Source of the DNA: Pacificimonas flava
GTDB lineage: Bacteria > Pseudomonadota > Alphaproteobacteria > Sphingomonadales > Sphingomonadaceae
Reading direction: 5' to 3'
Length of the DNA: 64,000 nt
Assembly (NCBI RefSeq): GCF_000342165.1
Contig: NZ_AMRV01000003.1
Coordinates: 1-64,000, forward strand
The notes beneath the pieces are model-generated. The model ran no database searches and was not told the DNA's origin. It was given only the letters and a program-made list of their open reading frames with translations. Both the position numbers and the translations under genes were made by a program. Shown one piece after another: positions 47,021-56,586 of the stretch (positions within the stretch are counted from its first letter, which is position 1; every line of letters begins with the position of its first letter).

Positions 47021-47437
47021 GGGATACTCCTCTCGCAAATTGCACGATCTGAACGAGGACTCCGGGGCAGAGGTTCCCGAGTGCCTTTGCGCGCGAATAC
47101 CGCGACCCGGCGGAGCGCAGGCGCGCCCGCGCACGGCGAAGATGGCCGATCTAGGGAATCGAAGCTGTTGAAAATGGCGAGGCCCGATTCCGCACCCTGG
47201 GGGATGGGGGCGAGACCGGGCCTCTTTTATCAGACAGCGAGAGCGGGGGGGGATATCATTCGCTATCTGGCCCAAAGAACGAAGAATGATTTGCCCGGTT
47301 CCCGCGAAACGACAAAAACTAGAATTCTCCAGTTCGAAGCGGAGGGCAGCCCTGCTTCGTGCCACGCAGGCGCGATGTCTCGCGGGAACGCGTGCGCGCC
47401 GCCGCAGTTGTCCCGGCACAGCAGAAGGAACGCCGTC
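47021..47437. other. Gene-less interval between two small genes
   Basis: I see no supported gene in these 417 bases. The interval holds the promoter region of the entericidin-like gene and a terminator-like hairpin on the plus strand (47179-47229). The open frames crossing it on both strands have no ribosome site and no recognisable product. Confidence 0.6.
47179..47229 (+). terminator. Orphan terminator-like hairpin
   Basis: GAGGCCCG (47179-47186) pairs with CGGGCCTC (47217-47224) around a 30-base loop, and TTTTA follows. No plus-strand gene lies upstream after the tatC terminator at 46871, so if it works it ends an unannotated transcript. Confidence 0.4.
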
Positions 47438-47602
47438 ATGAGCAAGCCGCCGAAAACACCGCCGCAGGACGATGAGCCGAAAACAAAGGCGCCAAGGTCC
47501 GAGGAACTGGAGCGCGAGGAAGAAGAGCCGGAAGAGGCCGTGCGCAAGATCGAGAAAAATGAAAAGGGGGTGCCGCCGGATTCGAAAACGCCCTGGAACT
47601 GA
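47438..47602 (+). CDS. Small highly charged hypothetical protein
   Basis: A 54-residue ORF from ATG 47438, with AAGGA 9 nt upstream. It is made almost wholly of Lys, Glu, Pro, Asp and Arg (SKPPKTPPQDDEPKTKAPRS, then EELEREEEEPEEAVRKIEKN, ending GVPPDSKTPWN), with a likely helix in the middle and no hydrophobic core. It is probably disordered. I do not recognise a family. The good ribosome site supports it. It converges on the lipid kinase gene, 3 bp apart. Confidence 0.55.
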   Translation: MSKPPKTPPQDDEPKTKAPRSEELEREEEEPEEAVRKIEKNEKGVPPDSKTPWN

Positions 47603-47605
47603 ATC

Positions 47606-48481
47606 TCAACCGCCCTTCGGGAAAACCAGTTTCAGGGCGGCAGGGGCGATGGATACCTCCGTTGGCGTTCGGGCAAGGACCTCTCCATCGATCGAAACAG
47701 GTTGCGGGGGGTCGGTATGGAGATGAAAGCTGCGCCCCCTAATTTCCTCCACCTCCCCGATGTTCGGTGCGTGACCGATGGCAAGTTCCGCCCACGCCTT
47801 CACGAGCTGACGGTTCGTCGTGCCGCGCACCATCTGCACGACCAGCGCGTGATCTGCGGGATCGGCGTGCGGCACCGCTTCCAGGCCGCCCAGAAAACGA
47901 CCATTCGCGATGCGCACCTCGACGACGCGGTAGGCGCGTCGCCGAGCGCCGGTGTCCACCGTGCAGGTAAAGCCCCGAAACCGCATCAGCTTATAGAGCG
48001 CCCAGAACAGATAGGCGAACCGGCCGAAGACGCGTTTTAATCCGTCCGGCACCGTCCTGCCGATCTCGGCGGGCAGGCCGATGGCCGCCGCGTTGGTAAA
48101 GTAGTGATCGCCCAGGCGGCCGAGATCGATGGCCCTTGCCTCACCCTCGACAGCCGTCCGGCACGCCCCCTCTATGTCCAGCGGAAGATTGATCGTCCGC
48201 GCGAAGCTGTTCGCAGTCCCGAGCGGCAGCATCGCCATTTCCGCTCCCGCCTCTCCGACCTGTCGGCTGGAGGAGGAAATCGTACCGTCGCCGCCGCCGA
48301 CGATCAGGCGCGTCGCCCCCGCCGTCAATGCGCGGTCGATGGTGCCGGGAATGCGATCCGGCCGCCGGACCGCCTCGGCAAGCACAAGGTTCACCCCCAT
48401 CCTGGCAAGGGCCGCGCTCGCTTCTGAAAAGCCCTTCTGCCCGCTGCGGCTATGAGCGTTGACGATCAGTGCAAGCTTCAT
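47606..48481 (-). CDS. Diacylglycerol-kinase-family lipid kinase
   Basis: A 291-residue member of the DAGK/YegS/sphingosine-kinase catalytic family, which phosphorylates a lipid alcohol with ATP. It has LALIVNAHSRSGQ at the start, the ATP loop IVGGGDGTISSSSRQ, MLPLGTANSFARTINLP, and the C-terminal beta-sandwich with HLHTDPPQPVSIDGEV. The true lipid is unknown; sphingoid or diacylglycerol substrates are both possible in this kind of organism. ATG 48481 is the family-like start. It is divergent from the acyl-CoA dehydrogenase. Confidence 0.88.
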   Translation of the reverse strand: MKLALIVNAHSRSGQKGFSEASAALARMGVNLVLAEAVRRPDRIPGTIDRALTAGATRLIVGGGDGTISSSSRQVGEAGAEMAMLPLGTANSFARTINLPLDIEGACRTAVEGEARAIDLGRLGDHYFTNAAAIGLPAEIGRTVPDGLKRVFGRFAYLFWALYKLMRFRGFTCTVDTGARRRAYRVVEVRIANGRFLGGLEAVPHADPADHALVVQMVRGTTNRQLVKAWAELAIGHAPNIGEVEEIRGRSFHLHTDPPQPVSIDGEVLARTPTEVSIAPAALKLVFPKGG

Positions 48482-48579
48482 GGACGTCTGCGCTCTGCCC
48501 CCTGTCATTCGTGCTCGTGGACCGGACGCGGCGCGTGGGTCATGCTTTCCGCCCATAGGAGAAGAAGGGGGCGAGCACG

Positions 48580-49929
48580 ATGAATTTCGACCTGCCGGCG
48601 GACCTGACGGCGTATCTGCGGACCCTCGACGCTTTTATCGAGGCGGAGATCAAGCCGCTGGAGGATGCGAACGACAATGTCCGCTTCTTCGATCATCGCC
48701 GCGAATATGCACGCACGAACTTCGAGGCGGGCGGTCTGCCAAGCGAGGCGTGGGAAGCCCTTCTACGGGCGGCGGTGCGGAAAGCTGACGCGGCCGGGCA
48801 CTGGCGTTTCTCGGCGCCGAAGGCATATGGCGGCCGTGACGGGTTGAACCTGTGGATGGCAGTCATCCGGGAGTATCTGGCTGCCAAGGGTCTCGGTCTC
48901 CACAATGATCTGCAAAACGAACATTCAATCGTCGGAAACTTTCCATTCGTGGCGATGTACGAACAGTTCGGCACCGAGGAGCAGAAGCGGGAATTCATCC
49001 TGGGCGGCTTTGAAGGCACCCGGCGGGTCACCTTTGGACTGACGGAGCCGGCACACGGGTCGGACGCAACGCACATGGAAACGACCGCTGCCGCCGAAAC
49101 GCGGAACGGCACCCCCGGCTATCGGATCGACGGGGAGAAGATGTGGACCACCGGCATGCATGTCGCCACCCACTGCGCGGTGTTCGCCCGCACTTCCGGA
49201 AAGGACGGTGACGCGCGCGGCATCACCTGCTTCCTCGTTCCCGCAGAGTCGATCCAAGTCGAGGAGTATTTGTGGACGTACAACATGCCCACCGACCACC
49301 CGCATATTCGTATCGCGGGGGTCTGGGTGCCGGAATCCGCGATCCTCGGCCCCGTTGGCGGCGGCCTCGCCCTCGCCCAGAGTTTCGTGCACCAGAACCG
49401 TATAAGGCAGGCGGCCTCGTCCTTGGGTGCAGCCGTCTATTGTATAGAAGAAAGCGTGAAATACGCCCGCGCCCGCCGGCCCTTCGGCGAAGACCTGGCG
49501 CGCAATCAGGCTATCCAGTTTCCGCTGGTCGAGCTTGCGACCCAGTGCGAGATGCTGCGCCTGCTCATCCGCAAGACGGCCAGTGACATGGATGCCACGC
49601 CCCATGTGGAGATCGAGACCCGGCTGAGCGACAAGGTGTCGATGTGCAACTATTGGGCGAACCGCCTCTGCTGCGAGGCGGCGGATCGGGCGATCCAGGT
49701 GCATGGCGGCCTCGGCTACTCGCGGCACAAGCCGTTCGAGCATATCTACCGCCATCACCGCCGCTATCGCATCACCGAGGGCGCGGAAGAAATCCAGATG
49801 CGGAAGGTCGGCGCCTATCTGTTCGGCTATCTCGGCCCCAGAAAGGCGGAATTGTCGAACGTTCCCTATGAGGAGGTCGACGCCCATGCCTCGCAGATCC
49901 GGCCGCGCATGCATGCTGCCCCGCAATAG
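48580..49929 (+). CDS. Acyl-CoA dehydrogenase
   Basis: A 449-residue FAD flavoenzyme that forms a 2,3-double bond in an acyl-CoA. It has the expected three domains: the N-terminal helical part, the beta-domain with FGLTEPAHGSDATHMETTA, GEKMWTTGMHVATHCAVFAR, and the C-terminal helical part with VHGGLGYSRHKPFEHIYRHHRRYRITEG (conserved near the FAD and catalytic sites). It resembles the long-chain ACAD11-like group. The chain-length preference is unknown. It is followed after 49 bp by a flavodoxin-like gene, which could be co-transcribed. Confidence 0.9.
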   Translation: MNFDLPADLTAYLRTLDAFIEAEIKPLEDANDNVRFFDHRREYARTNFEAGGLPSEAWEALLRAAVRKADAAGHWRFSAPKAYGGRDGLNLWMAVIREYLAAKGLGLHNDLQNEHSIVGNFPFVAMYEQFGTEEQKREFILGGFEGTRRVTFGLTEPAHGSDATHMETTAAAETRNGTPGYRIDGEKMWTTGMHVATHCAVFARTSGKDGDARGITCFLVPAESIQVEEYLWTYNMPTDHPHIRIAGVWVPESAILGPVGGGLALAQSFVHQNRIRQAASSLGAAVYCIEESVKYARARRPFGEDLARNQAIQFPLVELATQCEMLRLLIRKTASDMDATPHVEIETRLSDKVSMCNYWANRLCCEAADRAIQVHGGLGYSRHKPFEHIYRHHRRYRITEGAEEIQMRKVGAYLFGYLGPRKAELSNVPYEEVDAHASQIRPRMHAAPQ

Positions 49930-49978
49930 CATCGCGCAATTTCTCGCGGCGAAGCGTGCACTCCGTTAGCATGGCCGG

Positions 49979-50479
49979 ATGTCCGAAACCCCCACCCTGC
50001 TGATCGTCTATCATTCGCGCACCGGCGGAACGCGGCAAATGGCCGAGGCCGCGGCCGAAGGCGCCCAGGAGGAAGAGAATTGCGCGGTCCGTCTGCTGCG
50101 CGCCGAGGCGGCCGGCACGGACGATCTTCTGTCGGCGAGCGGGTATATCTTCGCCGCGCCAGAAAATCTCGCAGCCATCGCCGGCGTCATGAAGGCCTTT
50201 TACGACCGCACCTATTATGAGGTTCTCGGCCGCATCGAGGGGCGGCCCTATGCACAGATGGTCTGCGCCGGCACGGACGGCGAGAACGCCGCCAGACAGA
50301 CTGCGCGAATCGCCAAGGGGTGGAGACTGAAGCCGGTCGCCGACCCTCTCATCGTCTGCACCCACGCCGATTCGCGCGAGAAGATTCTTGCCGAGAAAAC
50401 CATAGACGCACCGGATGCGAAGGCTTGCGCCGATATCGGCAAAAGTCTGGCGGCTGGGCTCGCAATGGGCATCTTCTAG
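49979..50479 (+). CDS. Flavodoxin-family protein
   Basis: A 166-residue flavodoxin-fold protein that binds FMN. The phosphate-binding loop is YHSRTGGTRQMAEAA at about residues 11-25, and the second loop includes FAAPENLAAIAGVMKAFYDR, where flavodoxins have the flavin-stacking turn. MVCAGTDGENAARQ is a third match. It could be an electron carrier or a WrbA/ArsH-like reductase. It lies 49 bp after the acyl-CoA dehydrogenase on the same strand, and an electron-transfer link is an inference. Confidence 0.85.
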   Translation: MSETPTLLIVYHSRTGGTRQMAEAAAEGAQEEENCAVRLLRAEAAGTDDLLSASGYIFAAPENLAAIAGVMKAFYDRTYYEVLGRIEGRPYAQMVCAGTDGENAARQTARIAKGWRLKPVADPLIVCTHADSREKILAEKTIDAPDAKACADIGKSLAAGLAMGIF

Positions 50480-50559
50480 ATCATCCGCTCGAACGCCATT
50501 GGTCGTTCCAGCGCCACGGGGACTACGACGCTCAAATCCTTTCCTCTTGGTGCTTAATC

Positions 50560-51849
<1,290 letters not shown>

Positions 51850-51882
51850 GCGGATAGTCTTCCTGCCGGGTTCGGCCGCCTC

Positions 51883-52026
51883 CTAGCGGAGCGGCATGAA
51901 GAGGCCAAGGATGGAGAGAGCGAGCGCCGCCGCAGCGGCGAAGAGGGCCACGGTCGAAAGGCTTGCCGCCTTCTGCGCGGCCCGGCGCAGTTCCTCCCGC
52001 TCCTTCCGATCTTCGTCGTCGATCAT
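51883..52026 (-). CDS. Small single-span membrane protein between hisZ and purA
   Basis: A 47-residue ORF from ATG 52026, which overlaps the hisZ stop by 4 nt (ATGA). A charged N-terminus ([20 protein letters not shown]) is followed by one membrane segment (LSTVALFAAAAALALSILGL) and a short FMPLR end. I do not recognise a family. The ATGA overlap and the clean topology argue that it is real. PurA starts 33 bp after its stop. Confidence 0.7.
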   Translation of the reverse strand: MIDDEDRKEREELRRAAQKAASLSTVALFAAAAALALSILGLFMPLR

Positions 52027-53159
52027 AGCGGTCTCGCCTCACCGTCCCAGATGTACGTACACGCATTCGCCTCGGGGCTGTCCTCCTCGAACAGGGCCGC
52101 GACGGCGACCCAGCCCTCGGTGCGCAGCCGCTGCGCGATCCCGTCCGCCGTTCCGAGCGGCAGGAAGATGCGGCGCGATGCCCCGATGCCCAGCCCCGCC
52201 TCGACGAGCGGATCGACGTAGAGAGAGAAGCCCGCCGCTGCCTCCTCATGTCCGTCCGGATGACGAATGGTGTATGTCCCGCCGCGACCGATCTCCGCCG
52301 GCGCGCCGCCCGCATAAAGGCTGAATCCGGCCCACGTCTGATATTCGAAGCCAAGCCGCTCCGTCGGGTCTAGCGAGACGGACCCGAAGCGGGAGGCTGT
52401 CGCGGCAAGCCGCTCCGCAGCGTCCAGGCGCGCGCAGAACGCCTCTCCCATGTTCGCCGAACGCAGCGCGGCGAGCGCCTCCCCCGCAGGGCCGGCCGCC
52501 TCGATCAGAGGCGCATAGGCCGTGCCGCCGGCAGCGCGAAGCTGCGCATGATCCTTGCCATCCAGAGCGTTTCGAACGGCGGGAAGGTCCGCCACGGGCC
52601 AGGGTCCCTCCGCCAATTCCCCGACCAGAGACGGCAGCGTCAGATCGACGGAGATGTCCTTCGCGCCCGTTGCGGCCAGCGCCTCCAGCGCTATGGTCAG
52701 GATTTCCTCCACTGCGCGCACATGGTCGCTACCGATCAGCTCGGCGCCCAGTTGCAGGGCTTCCCGCGTCGCGCCGACCTGCGGCTTGCGCACCCGCAGG
52801 ACCGGCCCGGCATAGGCGAGACGCAGGGGACGCGGTCGATGTCCAAGGCGCGTAGCGGCAATCCTGCCAACCTGCGCGGTCATATCGGGGCGCAGCGCGA
52901 TGGTGCGCTGAGAAAGCGGATCGATCAGGCGAAGGAGGTCCTGCGTCTCCGCGCCGGCAAGACGCGTCACGAGGCTTTCCTCGAACTCCGCGAGGGGCGG
53001 CGCGACGCGTTCGTAACCGTGCGGGCGGATGGCCGCCATCATGGCCTGTTCCAGATTGACCGCCGCCTCCGCCCGCGGCGGCAGACGATCGCGGAAGCCC
53101 TCCGGCAGCAAGCCCTTGGCAATGGGGTCGGGCAGTTCGGCGGAAACGGTGCTGGACAT
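52023..53159 (-). CDS. hisZ: ATP phosphoribosyltransferase regulatory subunit
   Basis: HisZ is a catalytically inactive histidyl-tRNA-synthetase-like protein that completes the short form of HisG for the first step of histidine synthesis. The 378-residue product starts GLLPEGFRDRLPPRAEAAVN and has class-II core motifs LAEFEESLV and TIALRPDMTAQVGRIAATRL, and FSLYVDPLVEA. GFEYQTWAGFSLYAGG and EIGRGGTYT replace the synthetase histidine-binding parts. ATG 53159 follows GGGAGAGG. HisG itself is outside the window, unlike the many genomes where they adjoin. Confidence 0.92.
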   Translation of the reverse strand: MSSTVSAELPDPIAKGLLPEGFRDRLPPRAEAAVNLEQAMMAAIRPHGYERVAPPLAEFEESLVTRLAGAETQDLLRLIDPLSQRTIALRPDMTAQVGRIAATRLGHRPRPLRLAYAGPVLRVRKPQVGATREALQLGAELIGSDHVRAVEEILTIALEALAATGAKDISVDLTLPSLVGELAEGPWPVADLPAVRNALDGKDHAQLRAAGGTAYAPLIEAAGPAGEALAALRSANMGEAFCARLDAAERLAATASRFGSVSLDPTERLGFEYQTWAGFSLYAGGAPAEIGRGGTYTIRHPDGHEEAAAGFSLYVDPLVEAGLGIGASRRIFLPLGTADGIAQRLRTEGWVAVAALFEEDSPEANACTYIWDGEARPL

Positions 53160-53220
53160 GGCCTCTCCCTTTATCCGCCCGGCCGGCTTGGCAAGGCCAA
53201 ACTGCCTTGTTTCAGATCCA

Positions 53221-53252
53221 GCCGTCGCCCCACTGCAGGCGGGGGCGACGGC
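53221..53252. terminator. Hairpin between serA and hisZ
   Basis: A perfect 11-bp stem (53221-53231 with 53242-53252, ten-base loop) lies 20 bp beyond the serA stop. A T-rich tail follows on the plus strand only, so for serA it is not a classic terminator, but it probably marks the end of serC-serA. Confidence 0.5.
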
Positions 53253-53271
53253 TTGTTTCTTGAACCTGGCT

Positions 53272-54855
53272 TCAGAAGCGCAGCGCCTTTACGTCGCGCA
53301 CGCCATCGAGGCGGCAGATTTCCCACAGCAGCGGTTCGGAAATATTCTCGTCGACGGACACCAGCATGACCGCTTCGCCGCCATTGCCGCGCCGGCCGAG
53401 ATTGAAGGTGCCGATATTGACGCCGGCCTTGCCAAGCGTCGATCCCACGGCGCCGATGAAACCGGGCTTATCTTCATTCTCGACATAGAGCATGGTGCCG
53501 GAGAGGTCCGCCTCCATGCCGATACCGAACAGTTCGACGAGGCGCGGATTGTTGTCGCCGAACAGCGTGCCGGCGACCGAACGCGTACCCGCGCCCGTTT
53601 CCACGGTGACGCGCAGCAGCGTGTGATAATCGCCTTCCTTCTCGTGCCTGACCTCGGCGATGTCGATGCCCCGATCGCGAGCGATCACGGGGGCATTCAC
53701 CATGTTCACTGAATCGGACACGGGCTTCATCAGCCCCGCCAGGACGGCCGAGGTGACCGGTTTCAGGCCGAGTTCGGCCAGAGCACCCTCCGCCTCCACA
53801 GTGACGCGCGTGACGCCTTCCTCCACAAGCTGCCCGGCAAGAAGGCCGAGTTTTTCCGCCAGCGCCATATAGGGTTTCAGCTTCGGTGCTTCCTCGGCGG
53901 AGACGGAGGGGGTGTTGAGCGCGTTGGTCACCGCCCCGGTCAGCAGATAGTCCGCCATCTGCTCCGCCACCTGAATGGCGACGTTCACCTGTGCCTCCGT
54001 CGTGGAGGCGCCGAGATGCGGCGTCGCGACGAAGCCCGGCGTGCCGAACAATGGCGATTCCTTCGCCGGTTCCTGGGTGAACACATCGAGGGCAGCGCCC
54101 GCGACATGGCCGCTGTCCAGCAAATCCTTCAACGCCGCCTCGTCGATCAGGCCGCCGCGCGCGCAGTTGACGATGCGCACGCCCTTCTTTGTCTTTTCCA
54201 GATTTTCGCGGCTGAGAATGTTTCGGGTCTGGTCCGTCAACGGCGTGTGCAGGGTGATGAAATCGGCGCGCTTCAACAGCGTGTCGAGATCGACCTTCTC
54301 GATGCCCAGGTCGCGCGCGCGCTCCTCCGTCAGAAAGGGATCGAAGGCGGCGACCTTCATCCGCAGGCCGAGCGCGCGGCTGGCCACGATGGAGCCGATA
54401 TTGCCGGCGCCGATCAGACCCAGCGTCTTGCCCGTGACCTCCACACCCATGAAGCGGGACTTCTCCCACTTGCCTGCCTGGGTCGAGGCGTCGGCCTCCG
54501 GCAGTTGCCGGGCGAGCGCGAACAGCAGAGCGATCGCATGTTCGGCCGTCGTGATGGAATTGCCGAACGGTGTGTTCATGACGACGATGCCGCGCGCGGA
54601 GGCGGCGGGAATGTCGACATTGTCGACGCCGATACCGGCGCGGCCGATAACCTTCAGCTTCTCGGCCGCGGCCATGATGTCGGCGTCGGGCTTCGTGGCG
54701 GAGCGGACGGCAAGTCCGTCATAGTCCGCGATGATGGCGATGAGCTCGTCCTTGCTAAGGCCGGGTTTCTCGTCGACCTCTACACCGCGCTGGCGAAAGA
54801 TTTCCGCGGCCTTGGGGGACATTTTGTCAGCGATGAGGACCTTGGGTACGGTCAT
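53272..54855 (-). CDS. serA: D-3-phosphoglycerate dehydrogenase
   Basis: SerA oxidises 3-phosphoglycerate with NAD+, the first step of serine synthesis. The 527-residue, long-form product has the substrate domain, the NAD loop GLIGAGNIGSIVASRALGL, the active-site arginine in VNCARGGLIDEAAL, Glu and His near QEPAKESPLF and ATPHLGASTTEAQ, an intervening ASB domain, and a C-terminal ACT domain (NEDKPGFIGAVGSTLGKAGV) that usually binds serine. ATG 54855 has AAGGAAC upstream. It follows serC by 146 bp, with a small perfect hairpin at 54973-54992. Confidence 0.97.
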   Translation of the reverse strand: MTVPKVLIADKMSPKAAEIFRQRGVEVDEKPGLSKDELIAIIADYDGLAVRSATKPDADIMAAAEKLKVIGRAGIGVDNVDIPAASARGIVVMNTPFGNSITTAEHAIALLFALARQLPEADASTQAGKWEKSRFMGVEVTGKTLGLIGAGNIGSIVASRALGLRMKVAAFDPFLTEERARDLGIEKVDLDTLLKRADFITLHTPLTDQTRNILSRENLEKTKKGVRIVNCARGGLIDEAALKDLLDSGHVAGAALDVFTQEPAKESPLFGTPGFVATPHLGASTTEAQVNVAIQVAEQMADYLLTGAVTNALNTPSVSAEEAPKLKPYMALAEKLGLLAGQLVEEGVTRVTVEAEGALAELGLKPVTSAVLAGLMKPVSDSVNMVNAPVIARDRGIDIAEVRHEKEGDYHTLLRVTVETGAGTRSVAGTLFGDNNPRLVELFGIGMEADLSGTMLYVENEDKPGFIGAVGSTLGKAGVNIGTFNLGRRGNGGEAVMLVSVDENISEPLLWEICRLDGVRDVKALRF

Positions 54856-55001
54856 TGTTCATGTTCCTTGTCGGAAAAAGGCCGGTGCGGGGCGCTGCGC
54901 CCGCTGGTAGGATTCGCACCGGCAAAAGATGTCCCCTTCGCGCCTTGCTGGGGTGACACCGGGAAAGAAGAGGGGACGCCCGCAGGCGTCCCGGCACTGC
55001 C

Positions 55002-56195
55002 TCAGACGCGGCCGGCCTTCACCTCTTCATACGCCCATTCGATCCACGGCAGCAGACGCTTGATGTCCTCCGCCTCGACCGTGCCGCCGCACCAGATGCG
55101 AAGGCTGGGCGGGGCGTCGCGATAGCCGTTGAAATCATAGGCGACATCGCGCGATTCCAGCATCTGCGCGATCTGCTTCGGAACGCCGGCCTTCTGATCA
55201 TCGGGTAGGCTCTCGTACCAATCGCCCTGAAATACCATGCAGATGCCGGTGTTCGTGCGCTCCGAGGGCTGCGGCACCATGTTGCGCATCCACGGGGTGG
55301 CCTCGATCCAGGCCTCGACGATACGCGCATTCTCGTTCGCGCGGTCGAACAGCGCCTGACGGCCACCGATGGATTTCGCCCATTCCAGCGCAGCGATATA
55401 ATCCTCGGTCGCCAGCATGGAGGGGGTGTTGATGGTCGCGCCTTCGAAAATACCGCCATTGATCTTGCCGCCCTTTTTCAGCCGGAAGAGCTTCGGCAGC
55501 GGCCATTCTGGGTCGTAGCTCTCGATGCGCTCCACGGCCTTGGGGCTGAGGATCAGCATGCCGTGCTGCGCTTCCGATCCCATGACCTTCTGCCAGCTGT
55601 AGGTCGTGGCATCGAGTTTCGGCCAGTCCATCTCCTGCGCGAAGATGGCGGAGGTGGCGTCGTTGATGGCGAGGCCCTCGCGCCCGTCCGCAAGCCAGTC
55701 CGTGTTCGGAATGCGAGCGCCGGACGTGGTGCCGTTCCAGGTAAAGACGACGTCGTCGCCCTGATCGATGGAGGCAAGGTCGGGAAGCGCGCCGTAATCC
55801 GCGCTCAGCGTTTTCAGGTCCTTCAGCTTCAGCTGCTTGACCGCATCCTGAATCCAGACATTGCCGAAGCTTTCCCAGGCCGCGACGGTTGCCGGGCGCG
55901 GGCCGAGCATCGTCCACATCGCGCATTCCAGCGCGCCGGTGTCGGAGGCCGGCATGATGCCGATCAGATAATCGTCCGGCACGCCGAGAAGCTCGCGCGA
56001 CAGGTCTATGGCATATTTCAGCCGTGCCTTGCCGAGCGCGGAGCGGTGTGACCGTCCGAGCGATTCGGTTTTCAGTTTATCGAGGGACCAGCCCGGAAAT
56101 TTCGCGGTGGGACCGGACGAGAAGAAGGGGCGCTCAGGCTTGAGCGTCGGTTCTGCCGGACGCGCAGGTGCGCCCGTGCGGGATTCATTTGACAC
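55002..56195 (-). CDS. serC: Phosphoserine aminotransferase
   Basis: SerC is a PLP enzyme that turns 3-phosphohydroxypyruvate into phosphoserine, with glutamate as donor. The 397-residue product belongs to the alphaproteobacterial/archaeal-like serC group. It has RPFFSSGPTAKFPGWSLDKL, LGRSHRS, IMPASDTGALECAMW, FTWNGTTSGARIPN and the PLP-lysine in TTYSWQKVMGSEAQHGM. The start is GTG 56195 behind AAGGAGAG. That site lies inside a small hairpin of the leader, next to a strong promoter. SerA follows on the same transcript. Confidence 0.95.
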   Translation of the reverse strand: MSNESRTGAPARPAEPTLKPERPFFSSGPTAKFPGWSLDKLKTESLGRSHRSALGKARLKYAIDLSRELLGVPDDYLIGIMPASDTGALECAMWTMLGPRPATVAAWESFGNVWIQDAVKQLKLKDLKTLSADYGALPDLASIDQGDDVVFTWNGTTSGARIPNTDWLADGREGLAINDATSAIFAQEMDWPKLDATTYSWQKVMGSEAQHGMLILSPKAVERIESYDPEWPLPKLFRLKKGGKINGGIFEGATINTPSMLATEDYIAALEWAKSIGGRQALFDRANENARIVEAWIEATPWMRNMVPQPSERTNTGICMVFQGDWYESLPDDQKAGVPKQIAQMLESRDVAYDFNGYRDAPPSLRIWCGGTVEAEDIKRLLPWIEWAYEEVKAGRV

Positions 56196-56280
56196 TGTAT
56201 TCTCTCCTTACAGAGAGCGCGCGCCGCGTTGGGACGGCGTGGCCCGCCGCCGTAACTAGAGGGGCCGCCGGCCATGTCAA
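56196..56280 (-). promoter_or_regulatory. serC promoter and structured leader
   Basis: On the minus strand TTGACA (56280-56275) and TAGTTA (56258-56253) are 16 bp apart and give a leader of about 50 nt. The leader can form GGCG/CGCC and then CTCTC-TGTAAG-GAGAG (56217-56202), and the second hairpin contains the ribosome site. This resembles the serC RNA motif reported by comparative genomics upstream of alphaproteobacterial serC. I cannot confirm the match without the covariance model. Confidence 0.55.
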
Positions 56281-56322
56281 ATGTTGCAGATGTGACCACC
56301 CTCCGGATCGGTTCTCAAACCT

Positions 56323-56445
56323 TCAATGGCCATCGGCGGACGAGGACCGCGCGGCGGCGGGGCGTTCCATACCAAGGCCGGGAACGATCAGCGCCGCAGC
56401 AAGAAACAGAAGCGGCACTGCCGCCGCGATTAAGAATTTGCGCAT
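56323..56445 (-). CDS. Possible small membrane protein
   Basis: A 40-residue ORF from ATG 56445 with a clear membrane segment (KFLIAAAVPLLFLAAALIVP) and a polar end rich in Ala and Ser. The ribosome site is weak (AAGGA is far upstream). It lies upstream of serC on the same strand. I do not recognise it and hold it as tentative. Confidence 0.35.
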   Translation of the reverse strand: MRKFLIAAAVPLLFLAAALIVPGLGMERPAAARSSSADGH

Positions 56446-56586
56446 GGTCAGCTCGATCCTTGCCGTTTCGGGAGCGGCCGCGAGCATAATCTCTCCCGCC
56501 CCTCCCGTCTGCGAGGCGAAGTGTATCAGCGGCCGCACGCTTGCAGGGTGACGGCGACTCGCAGCGGGACTAAGGCATTGGGCGCC

